Source of the DNA: Undaria pinnatifida
Lineage: Eukaryota; Sar; Phaeophyceae; Laminariales; Alariaceae
Direction: 5' to 3'
Assembly: GCA_012845835.1 (NCBI GenBank)
Contig: JABAKD010000011.1
Coordinates: forward strand, 7,316,381-7,380,380
Length of the DNA: 64,000 nucleotides
Shown: positions 20,701 through 30,829 of the stretch, one piece after another
Numbering within the stretch: the first letter of the stretch is position 1
Layout of the letters: the number at the start of each line of letters is the position of its first letter
Notes under the pieces: model-generated
The model's database searches: none
What the model saw: only the letters and a program-made list of their open reading frames with translations
What the model was told of the DNA's origin: nothing
Made by a program: the position numbers and the translations under genes

Positions 20701-23364
20701 TACTGCGGCGGCCGCTATCACGGTCGGCAAGGTGGCAGGACCGTTCTTCCAGACGTTCCTCAAGGGTATCGTCTGCAACTGGATGGTGTGCATGGCAGGT
20801 GTGTCGGTATGGTTAGCGTGTGGGGTGGAGGGACCGAAGGAGGCGGGGCTAGCGTGGGGTGGGATGGAGGGAGGTGGGTTGGGGCCGGGTGGGGTGGGGT
20901 TTGAGGGGGTGGAGGGCGGTGATAAGCGTCGAACGTCTCTCCGATGTCCGTGTCCGTCCACTGTTTAGCGGTGGTGGAGTGGGGCGGGGTAGGGTGGGGT
21001 GGGTCCAGCGTTCCTCCGATGTCCTCGCTCATCAACTGTCGAGCAGTGGTGAGGTGGCGGGCGGGGCGGGGCTGGTTTGGGTGGGGTGGGTGGAGGAGGA
21101 TGGAGGGGTGGGGGTGGGGGGTGGAAAGTGAAATGTGTGGGCAGGCGCGAAACGCGCGGTGCCGTGGCGTACGAAGGATGCATGCCTGTTTGCTCGTTTG
21201 GTTGTGAGCTTGTTAGCTTGTTGGCTTGTTTCCTCGTGAGCTGGCGAAGCTTGCTTACAAGTTCACGCGGGGCTTGATAACTCTCGCAAGGGGGTGCAAG
21301 GCTTGGCTGCAACGGTTGGCGTGTAAGAGCGCAGTGGGCAGATGGAGGCAACGTCTCCCCCCCCCCCGGCTGGACGATGCGTCCTTGCTGTCATCGCTGT
21401 TTTTCTGTCTTCTTTTTTTCCTCCGAATCTTTTGTGTTGTTAACCTCTCAGTTTCTTGCTACCCTCCTCGGCGGTGAAAGCACCCCCCCTCCCCGGCATC
21501 GTTGGAATGCGAGGGTCTATGATCCTTAGGACTACAGTCATGCATCCTTCCCGCATTGTAGGAATGTGAGGGTCTATGATCCTAAGGACTGCAGTCATTC
21601 ATGACAGTGATTAGCCCCATCCCCCCTTCTCTCAACCCACGACCTCACGCATCTGTCCTGCTGTTCTTGATCGTTCTTGGTCGTTCTTGTTGCTCTCTCC
21701 CCTTTCTCTCTTTCCTTTTCCTGCCACCTCATGGTCTTGGATCTGCCGCGGATATGAAACGAACCCGCTTGTGCTTCTTGTTGGCTCTGCTGCCTGCCGC
21801 GGGATTGAAACTAAATCAAAACGCAACGGTGTGGAAAAACGTAACAGTTTGGATCGCCACTGGCGCGTCCTCCCTGACGGAGAAGTACCTGGCGATGGTA
21901 CTGCCTGTTTCTGCCTTCGTGGCGTTCGGGGCCGAGCACTCGGTAAGTACCAGCGTCTCGAACAAAAAAAGAAGACAACGATAAAAGCTTATATCTGGTA
22001 TTCATTCTGGTAGCCGTTATTTTGGCATAGTTGGGGGCGTTTTCAGGCCGTAACAGTGGCAAAAGTTCGGCTTATCGTCGAGTATAAAAGTAGCGTAGTT
22101 GGGCGGGTTTTATGAGCTTCTACGAGAGTATTTTGGGGGAAATATGGTACCTGGTATACACTACATTTATTGCTTTGTTTTTCATGCTTATCCGGAAAAG
22201 GGCATCAAGAATAGCGGATAAAAGCAGAATGGATGTGCCTAGAATGACAAGAAGGACGATAGGAAATACCAACAGTAGACGAGACCAACAAAGCAACACC
22301 ACAAAAATGCAAGCCCCGCGTACATCTGTATCTCGCCGCGTTTGTCGCCACTTTTTTTTCGTCTGCTGCTTAAAACCTGCCGTGGCCATCCGCACTCACC
22401 CCCTCTCCTCCCCACCCTCCCGCGATCCCCCTTTACCCCTCCCTGTATTCCCCTTTTCTGGCATACGCCGCCTGCTCAACCCCAGTACGAACCCCAAACC
22501 CCAATACCCCCCCCCCCCGTCTCGAAAGGAATGCGTGGTCAATGGTCAAATGACCGAGGCAAGCAACAAGTACGCCACCCCCCACCCCGTTCCCCGTTCC
22601 GTTTATTTCGCACACGCCGCCTGCCCAAGGCCAAACCCCGAACCCCGTTAATCTCTTTTTTATGGATGGGCTATGATTACCAATGTGTTCCTGCCTCCTC
22701 TGCACCAACCCCTCCCCCCGCCCTCTTCCCTCATTTGGCACACGCCGCCTGCCCAATGCAAAACCCCGATTTCCGTTTTTTTGTATGGATGGGTTAAGTT
22801 GACTAACATGTTCCTGCTTTCTCTGCACTAACGCTCCTCCCACACCTTCCCCCTTCCCCTGCTTTCGCACACGCCTCCTGTTCAACCCCAATACGACACC
22901 CCGATTTCCTTTTTTTTTATGGACGGGTTAAAGTTGGCAACATATCCCTGCTTTCTTTGCACTAACTCCCCCGCCCCTTCCCCCTTCCCCTGCTTTGGCA
23001 CACGCCTCCTGCCTAACCTCACTGCGAAACCCGATTTCGTTTAGTTTGTGCCATGGTATAAGTTAAGGTTACCAACATATCTCTGCTCCCTCCGCATTAA
23101 CGTTCCCCCCTCTCCCATCCTTTTGCACACGTCGCCTCCCCAATACGACCCCCCAAACCCCAATATTGTCCTTTTTGTGGATGAGTGAAGGTTGCCAACA
23201 TGTTCCTGCTCCCTCTGGGACTGTTCAGCGGCGCCTCCAGCACGGTATCTTGGTCGGACGTTTTCTTGAAGAACATTTTGCCGGTCACTCTCGGGAACAT
23301 CGTGGGAGGCGCCGTGTGCCAGACGGGGCTGTACTCGACGGTCTACGGGTCTCTCCTTAAATAG
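14704..23364 (+). CDS. Formate/nitrite transporter (FNT) family channel, complete seven-exon gene
   Basis: FNT proteins are pentameric six-helix membrane channels that pass small monovalent anions (formate, nitrite, lactate or hydrosulfide in different members), usually with a proton. Exons 14704-14761, 15292-15332, 16755-16991, 19484-19611, 20602-20798, 21848-21942 and 23191-23364 join to 930 bp (309 residues plus TAG), with all junction phases agreeing (1, 0, 0, 2, 1, 0). Visible family landmarks are FLLGIISGCHIAFGGLLAVT (about residues 84-103), SGGELFTGNT (about 131-140), GLLKNWTLSYVGNL (156-169), GIVCNWMVCMAVW (about 210-222) and AEHSVANMF; the His at about 251 sits where the family has its conserved pore histidine. 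Residues 1-19 form a hydrophobic signal peptide. The substrate cannot be read from sequence. The gene diverges from the transhydrogenase gene and converges on the G-alpha gene. Confidence 0.94.
15292..15332 (+). CDS. FNT exon 2 (41 bp linker exon)
   Basis: After the split alanine it encodes ASSAPVPGSAWVQ. The acceptor is CCAACAG and the donor CAG|GTGAGC. The phase fits exons 1 and 3. The product is an Ala/Ser/Pro-rich stretch between signal peptide and channel. Because the exon is so short and unconserved, a transcript would be the deciding test. Confidence 0.65.
16185..16680 (+). repeat. R1-family repeat copy in FNT intron 2
   Basis: It begins near CTCTGGCTGTGAGATCGAAG and runs through GTCGAAACTCATCTTTGCAA, AGGATATAGGTCGGCGACTG, GGGTCAACAGGGTGATGTTA and GTGCGCGGAAACTATAAA. 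A second partial unit follows after a poly-G tract (about 16540-16660). The order is the same as in the left arm of the 10070-11450 element. Confidence 0.8.
16755..16991 (+). CDS. FNT exon 3 (first transmembrane region)
   Basis: It encodes 79 residues in phase 0: an Ala-rich start, LKPVEAALLARGGDILPPPA, then FLLGIISGCHIAFGGLLAVT and IGGSLPAMK. The GxxIAFGGLLAV-TxGG run is typical of the first helix of the family. The acceptor is CGCCCAG; the donor AAG|GTGTGG runs into a long poly-G tract. A decayed copy of its second half lies at 17929-18061. Confidence 0.94.
17040..17265 (+). repeat. Dispersed repeat related to 44400-44660 (inverted)
   Basis: AAGCGCGAAGCGCCGTGAGG TGTTCGGCGAGTCGC, followed by CTGCATCCT-C-AAGAACC and CACCTTGTGC-like words, matches the reverse complement of 44440-44600 with scattered substitutions. 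The preceding CGGGACGGGGCATGTC block recurs at 41438-41450. No coding function is seen. Confidence 0.6.
17535..17725 (+). repeat. Dispersed repeat family R2 (copy)
   Basis: R2 is recognised by ACCATTGACCACGCATCCCT, TTCGAGACGGAGCACCGT, ACACCTCCAACATTTGGGCG and a final GGCCGTCTG-CCACGATCGATCTCCTAGGA. The fullest copies are here and at 51990-52205. Shorter copies are at 27425-27520 and 51344-51412 and, inverted, at 3795-3850 and 22525-22575. Most copies abut poly-G or poly-C runs. Confidence 0.75.
17929..18061 (+). pseudogene. Decayed copy of FNT exon 3 (3' half)
   Basis: In frame it reads EIDAKSSASA, then LGILSGCRVALGGLLAVTIG and GNLPTTR, against EIGAKKGAGA, LGIISGCHIAFGGLLAVTIG and GSLPAMK in the true exon. 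The donor (CGAG|GTGTGG) is kept. A single-base loss near the end shifts the donor phase, and a stop codon lies just upstream. It is therefore more likely a relic than an alternative exon. Confidence 0.85.
18300..19054. repeat. (GTACT)n pentanucleotide array with GCTGT-rich lead-in
   Basis: GTACT is repeated almost perfectly from about 18493 to 19054 in FNT intron 3, preceded by GTGCTGT/GTTGTGCT units from 18303. Variant GTACC units occur in the same pattern at 18556 and 18726, a 170 bp block duplication. A 5 bp unit leaves every frame open, producing long spurious YCTVL-type and STVQY-type ORFs on both strands. Confidence 0.97.
19484..19611 (+). CDS. FNT exon 4
   Basis: It encodes KLLFGLFGLPFGLYMVLTSG, then GELFTGNTAFLTAAVIEGRA, then TV and two bases of the next codon. 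SGGELFTGNT matches the family motif in the loop lining the pore. The acceptor is GTCTGCAG and the donor CCA|GTGAGA (phase 2). Confidence 0.93.
20325..20600. repeat. (CCCTA)n-like array before FNT exon 5
   Basis: CCCTA, CCTTA, CCTAA and CCCTG pentamers alternate for about 275 bp and end directly at the exon 5 acceptor, so the array is also the intron's polypyrimidine tract. It resembles telomeric repeat but is imperfect and internal. Confidence 0.92.
20602..20798 (+). CDS. FNT exon 5
   Basis: It completes a Gln codon and encodes GLLKNWTLSYVGNLMGSLLL, an Ala-rich helix and loop, then GPFFQTFLKGIVCNWMVCMA. GIVCNWMVCMA is a near match to the second FNT signature. The acceptor is CTGCCCAG at the end of a (CCCTA)n array; the donor GCAG|GTGTGT leaves one base. 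Confidence 0.95.
21497..21605 (+). repeat. Tandem pair of ~50 bp units in FNT intron 5
   Basis: GAGGGTCTATGATCCTTAGG ACT-CAGTCATGCATCC is followed by GAGGGTCTATGATCCTAAGG ACTGCAGTCATTCATG. A related word (GCGAGGATCTATGGTCATGC) occurs at 44615-44640. Confidence 0.7.
21848..21942 (+). CDS. FNT exon 6
   Basis: It completes a Val codon and encodes WIATGASSLTEKYLAMVLPV then SAFVAFGAEHS. The His of EHS is the position of the conserved pore histidine. The acceptor is CGTAACAG and the donor TCG|GTAAGT (phase 0). Confidence 0.94.
22380..23190 (+). repeat. Tandem ~125-135 bp repeats carrying near-copies of the FNT exon 7 acceptor edge
   Basis: Units of C-rich sequence with CACACGCCGCCTGCCCAA-CCC, CCCGATTTC-TTT and GGATGGGTTAAG are followed by words matching the start of exon 7. 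The true exon starts GTTGCCAACATGTTCCTGCT. Copies near 22675, 22796, 22931 and 23065 read GATTACCAATGTGTTCCTGC, TTGACTAACATGTTCCTGCT, TTGGCAACATATCCCTGCT and GTTACCAACATATCTCTGCT. Spacings of the anchor word are 123, about 134, 135 and 123 bp, the last being to the real exon. Confidence 0.85.
23191..23364 (+). CDS. FNT exon 7 (C-terminus and stop)
   Basis: It encodes VANMFLLPLGLFSGASSTVS, then WSDVFLKNILPVTLGNIVGG and AVCQTGLYSTVYGSLLK before TAG. LPVTLGNIVGGA is the hallmark of the last FNT helix. The acceptor AGTGAAG has only a weak pyrimidine tract, and near-copies of the acceptor and exon start occur in the repeats just upstream. Confidence 0.94.
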   Translation, partial: VANMFLLPLGLFSGASSTVSWSDVFLKNILPVTLGNIVGGAVCQTGLYSTVYGSLLK

Positions 23365-24200
23365 GCATGCTACATATAGCGCAGTACAATATATGACGCA
23401 TACTATTAAATATCCCTTCGAGAGCAGGCAGGAATGGTGCAGTACAGCAGTACAGGACTACGTGTAAAATATAGGGTAAATCGATAATTAAAAACAAATA
23501 GGCAAAAAAAAGGATTCCGTCGAAATCAGCCAGGAATAGGGCAAAACACACCACGGGGCACTGGTTAAGAAATAGTACGTACAGCACTTGCTCGTACTCC
23601 TACAGCACAACGAATACTCGCACTGCTGCTACTTACTGCCAAGTACCGTGAACATTCGACGTGAGAATAGCAAACACTGGGAATGATGTAGTGTGGCAGC
23701 AGCAGCATCCGCAACAGCATAACAGCCGTAACGTACAACACCGAAAGCGGGCGCGCTATTAATAGCGCAGGACAAGGCAGGATTGGACACCATGTTAACA
23801 GTGGATCCCTCTCGTTAAGTAGGCGCGTTATATAGGCAACGCAGTGCAGTACAAGACAGGAGACTTCAAGAAAGGATCTTTTCGGAATTCATCTCGGGAC
23901 AAAGAGCACAGTACCATCCCTATGGAGGTAGGCGCGCTATATTCTTGTGGCGCGCGCACGCACGCACGCACGGCAGGACAAAACGGGACGCATAGTAAAA
24001 AACCGTATCTTTGTGGTAGGTAATAGCGCAGCGCAGCAGTACAAAACACCTAGTGAGAAAGGATGCCTCCCGAATTTGGCGCGCTGCAGATAGCGCAGGA
24101 CAGGACGGGCGCCTGTTGAACAAGGACCCCTCCTGTAGTAGGCGTGCTTTCAAGTAGCGCAGTACAGCAAGAAACACATGATCTGAGCAAGGCTCGCAAG
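23365..24200 (+). repeat. Degenerate repeats downstream of FNT resembling its stop-codon edge
   Basis: The gene ends CTCCTTAAATAGGCATGCTA then TAGCGCAGTACA. Related words recur about every 80-130 bp: CTCGTTAAGTAGGCGCGTTA near 23812, ATGGAGGTAGGCGCGCTATA near 23922, GGTAGGTAATAGCGCAGCGC near 24016 and CTGTAGTAGGCGTGCTTTCA near 24132, mostly followed by AGCGCAG-ACA. Divergence is high and the unit length irregular. Confidence 0.65.
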
Positions 24201-24649
24201 CAAAGTGCAATCTTGTTGTGAAACCAATCTTGGAGTAACCTTGATTTAGCACCAAAGGCTTATTGTATAGCGTGTAGTGTTGCGCTCGCCGCCGAGTGGG
24301 ATTCCCAAACCCGTTTACTGCTGGGAAGCAAACCTACATGAATTCAAAGTCTATACGTGTAGACTATCTACCCTGCAGCTGTACGGCGGGTGCCGGATAA
24401 GTTGTGGGTGAAAAGGAAGGGTAACGATCTGGAAGAACGCCAACTCTCGTACGCGCGATCTGGTTCTTCCTCTGATGTTTATTGCCGAAAATGTTGGTAC
24501 AGTCCTAAGCGGGTCAACCCAGTTCTTTTAGCGTCCCCATACAGTGTGCCCAACGCTCTTACGAATTAATAAGCCACTTGTTATTCGTGGGCCTGTAGGT
24601 AGTTGGTGCGGCAGCGGGGGATACTAGTGGCGTATTAGCGTGCGTATGT

Positions 24650-25110
24650 TTTCAGCGCTCGCTGTGCCCTCCCCCCCGTGTAATTTGTTTTCGCGCACTT
24701 GCTGTAGGCAGAGGAAAATAAACAATGCTTGCTTTCTTGCTTGCAGTGATAGCGGTGTCTGCGCTGTATTGTGTTGCAATCAAGGACAGACACGTCAACA
24801 GAGCTAGCTTGCTTGTGGTATCCACTGTCTTGCTCCTTGTAGGCAGGGGCGAGATGCGTTTGCTTGCTTGCGGTGTTTTCGCCGCTGGCAGCAATTTTGC
24901 GCCGTTTTGCGGTGTTGTAGCAGAGGCGGCAACGTCGATAAGTGCTTGCTTTTGCCTTGCTGGCGCTGCTTGGGCCTTTCGGGTTGTTGTTGTCTTGTTG
25001 TACGCTGTTGGGCTGCTTGCGCTGTGTTGCGCTGTTGTGCACTGCTTGGTATGTTTGCGCTGTTTGTTTGCTCGAGCCTCGTGGGGAACCAGGCCACAAA
25101 AACAATACTC
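24650..25110. repeat. Degenerate TTGCTTGC/GCTGTTG low-complexity region
   Basis: Short imperfect units rich in TGC and TTGC fill this stretch. A plus-strand frame from an ATG at 24725 gives 130 Ala/Leu/Val/Cys-rich residues that look membrane-like, but the opposite strand is also open across it and there is no family motif. I treat it as repeat. Confidence 0.5.
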
Positions 25111-25544
25111 GTTATGAGAATTTTCAGTGAGAGATAAGAAGGAACGAAAACGATTTTGCATGATGAATGATGTTGAGGGATTTCCCCCTGTTTTTGGCAT
25201 TTTGCTGCGGGGGTGGGGGAGATAAACCGGAGTCGGAGGAGGAGGGGAAAAGGGTGTCGGGGGAGAAATGAGCATTTCGGCGGAGGCTTCCCGACAGGTT
25301 TTTCATTTTCATTTTGCCGAGCCCATGTTGTTTTTTAGTTAGTTTTTGGTGGCACGTTTTTTTGTTTTTTGGGTGCCTTTTACTTGACCTCCGCCCAAAG
25401 CTTTGGGTCTCGTGATCACAGCAGTAGCAGCATTGGAGGCAAAGACTGACCGGGTAATGGGGGGTGGCAGAGGGGAGGGAGAGGGGGGCGGCGGCGGAAC
25501 CGCAGAAGATGAACACGAAAAAGTCTAAAACGAAACGAGCCGGT

Positions 25545-25615
25545 GTTTGCCGTGCCCTGCCTTGCCTTGCCCTGCCTAGCCCTGCCCTGCCCTGCCTTGC
25601 CCTACCGTGTCCTTT
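25545..25615. repeat. (CCTGC/CCTTG)n pentanucleotide tract
   Basis: Alternating CCTGC, CCTTG and CCCTG pentamers extend over about 70 bp. Flanking sequence (25120-26500) holds no gene I can recognise; only short frames on both strands were seen. Confidence 0.85.
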
Positions 25616-26814
25616 CCTGATGTGAGGACGCAGCAGCTCGAGCAAGGATCGTATACCCCGCGTGTCGCATAGGAGTCAAATTCGGACGCTAAAAGTGCCG
25701 TCCTCTGACAACCCAGCAGCCCGATCTGCTTCGTGTAGTAAACGATGCTGGGAGACATCGTCATTTTCGTCCGTCATTTCGTCATTTCCCGTCACTGTAA
25801 GGCCCCACAGATGACGAATAGTATACTGTTATGTACAGTAGTAGTCGAATACTTGGAATCATTATAGCAATTACACTACCACCTACTTCAGTAGTGTTAC
25901 GAACGACGACGCAACGAACTTGGCCTACACAATGTATATACATTATCGGGCAGCCAAGACAGTAACTGCCACGTAACGACAAACAACGAAACACTGCGCG
26001 TCGTCTGCGACCCTACTACAAAAACTCCATAATAATAACAACCGAATCCCAATAACCCACCCATCCACCCACTTATCCGACGGACTGTCGAATTAATCTG
26101 AGCTGTGACGTGATTGAGCGCATTTGCCCGAACCGACACCAAGACTCAGCATCACCATATCACCAATAACCCAGCCGGACCGAAAATCAGCAGCTCGCAT
26201 TTCCCGGCAGTAAAAAACAACGACAATAAAAAGGAGCTCTTCCTTGGTTTCGATCGAGCAGAGCGCAACATCATAGCCTGGTCATATTAGTACAATCACT
26301 ACTGTATTCACTATGATTATCGTGCTTGCCACCCGATGATGTGCAGCACGTCATGATGGGCTTCAGCGCCCATCCCTCAGTCACAAACATCTCTGGAAAC
26401 TTTGAAGGCGATAAAGCAGACGGAAACCAAGGAAAACAGGAAAATACCAATCTATGAACGTACGTATGATGGGCTACCTCCATTTTGTGCATACTTATTT
26501 TATCTCGATTTCCTTCGTCTAGCTTGGCAACTATCATGCGGGGTTAGGCACAGCTAACAGTAGGTAGGTACGCGGGGATTGAAATAATAATAAAAAAATT
26601 GAGTGTCGAGGCAACGAAACGGTCGACGCAACGTCAACAACGAACAGTGCTCTAACGCTACACGTGTAGACTATGGCGAACGACGAGGAGGAACAAACTC
26701 GTAATAACCCAGCCGAACATATTGCCTTTGTCCGATGTCCAAAATATATAATCAGTACACTCTTTGTGCCTAATGGTAGTGACTGCGCGTCAACTGGATG
26801 CGTATGGACCTCAA

Positions 26815-27065
26815 AATCCGTGTTTCCAACTCTTGATGAGACGAGGAGGAACAAATTCGTACTATCGCCGCTACGCGAAGGAGGAACAAACTCGTATTAT
26901 CGCCGCACATTGCATTGATATATCCAATGCGTACTAAAAAAAAGTCAGTATACTCGCGAGTAAGCAGTGATCACACATCAACTATTAATAGGTGCGTATC
27001 ATATGGACCTCACAGCCACTAATCCAACACGCCCCCTTGATGAGACTAGGCGGAACACACTGGCA
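26815..27065 (-). repeat. Inverted relatives of the 46470-47420 satellite
   Basis: GATGAGACGAGGAGGAACAA ATTCGTA-TATCGCCG and GGACCTCACAGCCACTAATC CAACACGCCCCCTTGATGAG are the reverse complement of the words that define the satellite at 46470-47420. Two to three units are present with a short local duplication. Confidence 0.75.
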
Positions 27066-27424
27066 AACATTTCATGTATGCGATACCCCAAACCAGAAAC
27101 TCAGTATGCTCGTGCATAGGGCTAGTGGCTGCACATCAACAAAATACATACAAGTATATGCCTCAAAGTTCAAAATTCCACCGCACATTTGCTTTTATAT
27201 CTAGATGTAGAGTTTCAACCATTCAATCGGTCGTACTCACAGATGACGTGTTTCATAAAACAATACACCAGTACTCAGTGTGCTCGTGCGTGGTGATGGT
27301 GATGGCAACAAGGGGTCATAGGCAGCGGTTACGTACCTAGTTTTACTTACGCTGTGATGGAACAGGGGGGAGAGGAGGGGACCAAAGTGCCTCTGTTTCT
27401 ACCTACTCCGTGATGAAAACAGGA

Positions 27425-27520
27425 ACGGGGGGGCGTACTCGTTGGTTGCTTGCCTTAATCATCACTTGACCATCGACCACGCGTCCCTTTCGAGACGGAG
27501 CACCGTTCTTACTCCTTATA
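27425..27520 (+). repeat. Dispersed repeat family R2 (short copy)
   Basis: TACTCGTTGGTTGCTTGCCT, TTGACCATCGACCACGCGTC and CGAGACGGAGCACCGTTCTT match the first part of R2 at 51990-52205. It follows a poly-G run, as in other copies. Confidence 0.75.
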
Positions 27521-27992
27521 TAATACAGGAGTTGGCCCTCGATAGCACCGGTTGCCTAGTGCTTGTTGCCCGCTGTACCACCAGGTGCAACTGGGCACGA
27601 CCAGTAGTGGAAGTAAGCGGAGGAGGGTACGTTGCCGCTATAATTTAGATCCAGTGTTTTTGGCTGGCATATACCAGCGCCAAGAGATATCACTATTCTG
27701 CACGCATCCATATATCCATCCACCAATGCATCCATGCACCCACCCATCCATCGATCCGTCCATCCACGGCATGCCTCCTTCAATTATTATTGATAGTTAG
27801 TGTAATTATGTGCTTTCGTTGCTCTATTTTTTCTGCAAAAATTAAAAACAAGATAACCAAAGCAAAGCCACGAAGGCAAGAGAAACAGAAAATAACAAAA
27901 AAAAAACGTCTAGACTAGATAGAGGAACAAAAAAAGTCAAAAGCTACGGTAGGCGGATATGTTGTTCTTGCGTTTTTTTTTGCAGTGGCTCA

Positions 27993-28014
27993 GGGTCACT
28001 CGCGCGAGTGACCC
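27993..28014. repeat. Perfect 22 bp palindrome
   Basis: GGGTCACTCGC is followed immediately by its reverse complement GCGAGTGACCC. A weaker relative (CACTCGTGCGAGTG) lies near 28147. Either could form a short hairpin in RNA or bind a dimeric protein. No gene adjoins it. Confidence 0.85.
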
Positions 28015-28379
28015 TCCTGTTCCTTGCGGTCATAGGCTTTCGTCCTGTTTTAATTTTTCGATGTGAATCCGTAATGGAAATGGTTAGCTATTAATAGGTT
28101 GCGCTAAACTAACCAGCTAACGTGTTTGGTCAGTGAGGTAAAGATTCACTCGTGCGAGTGGCTCAGACCAGGTAGTCAAAAAGGGGGGGATGCCCCCTAC
28201 CCTAGCCTTCCTCAATACAAACGAAAAATACAGCGAGAGAGGGGAAACTTAAAACGTGATCACTCACCAAAAATATCGCCGCAAAAAAAAACGGACTCTA
28301 GACGGTTCGCCGGCGGTCCTGGAAAGTAATATGCATACATCGAAGTATGTATGCACTTCGCTCCATGCGGGACAACACG

Positions 28380-29480
28380 AAACGAAAACCGTCCGTGTCT
28401 TGAAATGACCTGGTCAGATGCACATCATCCCCCCTCCCGCCCCTCGAAAGAGGTTTTGAAGGGGAACACGGGTTGAATTCAGTGCAGGACGATAACACGA
28501 AACGAATCCGTGAGCTTCCTGGTTTGATCAGTCAGATTATGTGCACGAAACCGTCCGGTTCTTACATTGACCAGCCGCATGCAACGAAACCGACGTTGGT
28601 TAGGTACGCCAATGAAATCAAAACAAACCGCCGGGTTCACGAGTTCACCAATCTGACGCCCCCTACCCCCCACCCCCTCCCTGCCGCGGCTCGCCGGAGG
28701 TTTGCAAAGGGGACTGGCATTTCATTCAATGCGGGACGACAACACGAAGTGAATCCGTGGGTTTGCTGGTTTGGCTAATCAGATGTGCATATCATTCTGT
28801 CCGGTTCTACGTTGACCAATCGCGTACATCAAAACCGACGTTTTTTTAATTTCACAGTAGAGATGGAACGAAACCATCGGTTTCGTGAGTTGACCAATCA
28901 TATGACATCCACCCCCTCCCCCGTGCTCGTCGGGTTTTTTTATATGGAACAGGGTTTAAAGGGGAACAGATATTCCACTCAACGATGGCACGACACGAAA
29001 CCGTGAGTTTCCTGGTTTAATCAATCAGATGTACACGAAACTGTCCGTTTCTCAAGTTGGCCAACCGCATCCAGCAAAACCGACGTTGTTAAGTTGACCA
29101 TAGGCATGCAACGAAACCGCCTGTTTCATGAGTTCACCGATCATATTCCCCCCTACCCCCCCCACTCGCCGGAGGTTTTTGGAGGGGAACAGGGTTTAAT
29201 TTGGAACAGGAACAGGCCTTCCATTCAATGTGGGACGACAACACAAAAACGTGAGTTTCCTGATTTGACCAATCACATGTAACCGTTTCCTGAGTTGACC
29301 AATGAGATGCAGCGAAACACTCCGTTTCCTAGGTCGACCCATCACGCAACGAATCCGTCAGTTGTCCGTTTCTTTAATTGATGCAACGAAACCGTCCGTT
29401 TCCTGAATCGACCACTCATATGCAACGAAACCGTCCGTTTTTTGAGTTGACCAAAGACGACCCCCCCACCCCCACCCCCT
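28380..29480 (+). repeat. Degenerate tandem repeats built on ACGAAACCGTCCGTTTC
   Basis: Words such as CGAAACCGTCCGTTTCCTGA, GAGTTGACCAATCA, TGCAACGAAACC, CTCGCCGGAGGTTTTGAAGG GGAACAGG and ATTCAATGCGGGACGACAAC ACGAA recur in order four or more times with a period of roughly 230 bp. Short in-frame stretches inside are not conserved between units. Confidence 0.85.
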
Positions 29481-29814
29481 CCCCCTCTGCCCAGCGCACC
29501 GCATTCAACCCTTCAACACCATGGTGTATGGACACCAGGTTAAAGACTATGTATATATCATACGAAGTTTATCCCATACTACCATTACTTTGATTCGTTT
29601 TACACGGGTTCGTCGCACAAGCTCCATCAACCCCTTCCGCTGAGCGTCTCACTACAGACTGGTACAACAAAAGGCGGACAGTTCAACTAGGTAGTATTGT
29701 AGACACTCGTTCCTCTTCACATATCTGTGTGAGTGCCCATCTCAGATCAACCCAAAACAACACCGCACGCCAACTCCTTCCCCCCCCCCCCTTCCCGCTG
29801 CCCTAACCCCCCCC

Positions 29815-30275
29815 GCGCCCCCCTCTAAGGGAGCAGCCAATCAGCGCGCGCATAACCTCGGGGATAAATGCGCCGCAAAGTTACCTGCAAAGGCGACAGC
29901 CCATCAGCACGTCGGGGGGGGGTTGCGCCGCAAGTTCACTTTCCGAGCCAATCTATCAGCACGCGGGGAGCAAATAGCGCCGCAAGTGCACCTTCAGAGG
30001 CTACAACCAACCAACACGCGGGGGGAAATTTGCGCCGCAAGTACACTTGCAGACATATCAGCCAACAAATCAGGACGCTGGAGAAAATTGCACCGCAAAT
30101 ACACCTTCAGAGGGGCAGCCAACCAGCACGCGGGGATGGATTGTGCCGCTACTACACCTCTATAAACGGCAACCAATCAGCACGTGGGTAATAAATTGCG
30201 CCGCAAAATACACCTTCAGAGCCGACAACCAATCAGCACGCGGGGGTACAATGCGCCGCACCTACACCTTCAGGG
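29815..30275 (+). repeat. ~60 bp minisatellite
   Basis: About eight units of AACCAATCAGCACGCGGGG, then AATTGCGCCGCAAGTACACC and TTCAGAGG-GACA are present with moderate divergence. Frames of 80-107 codons across it are translations of the repeat. Confidence 0.92.
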
Positions 30276-30829
30276 AGAGGACGCGGACGCATACCTAAAT
30301 GACGCGGGGTAGGGGTGGTGGTGTTAGTAGAGGGCGTGGAACCAAAATCCACAGACCCTTTAATTTCAATATTTCACAAAGACCATAAAATACGAGATAA
30401 TTTTCTCCATCCTTCCCTCTGGCCACAAGGGGGTGGGCAATAACAACAAATTACAACAAACGTAACATTCGAATGATGGAAGCCATCGGCTAAAGAAGGG
30501 ACAGAAGCGAGAGGCAAGGAGGAGGGGAGGGAGGGAGGGAGGGAGGGGGGTGGGAGTAAGGGGGGCGGCTCCTTCCCGCAAAGCGTCTGGAGCCCACACC
30601 CGCATACTCCGCAAGGTTTGACGGGGACCTCCACGTTGTCCGTGCTGCCATCCTACCTTGAATGGCGGAAATAAGTTTCCTCGACACTCCCCTATTCTGT
30701 CCCCGGAGGGCTCTATATCTCCCTCTGCTGCCGTGCTTTGCCTTGCATTGACAACGCTCCTTCCTTTCGCCGACAATTACTTGAAAAAAAATCCGATCTG
30801 TATTCCCGCCTTGTGACCGGTGAATCAAT

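Noticed and set aside
24652..25275. 207-codon minus-strand ORF and the membrane-like 130-codon plus-strand ORF opposite it
   Set aside because: Both strands are open because the stretch is TTGC/GCAA low complexity. Hydrophobicity alone is not evidence of a gene.
25676..25777. 33-codon minus-strand ORF beginning MTDENDDVSQH
   Set aside because: It is short and unsupported by a donor or homologous family; I could not separate it from chance.
28380..30275. Regular repeats that could suggest a CRISPR array
   Set aside because: Units are degenerate with no identical repeats separated by unique spacers, and the DNA is eukaryotic. They are minisatellites.
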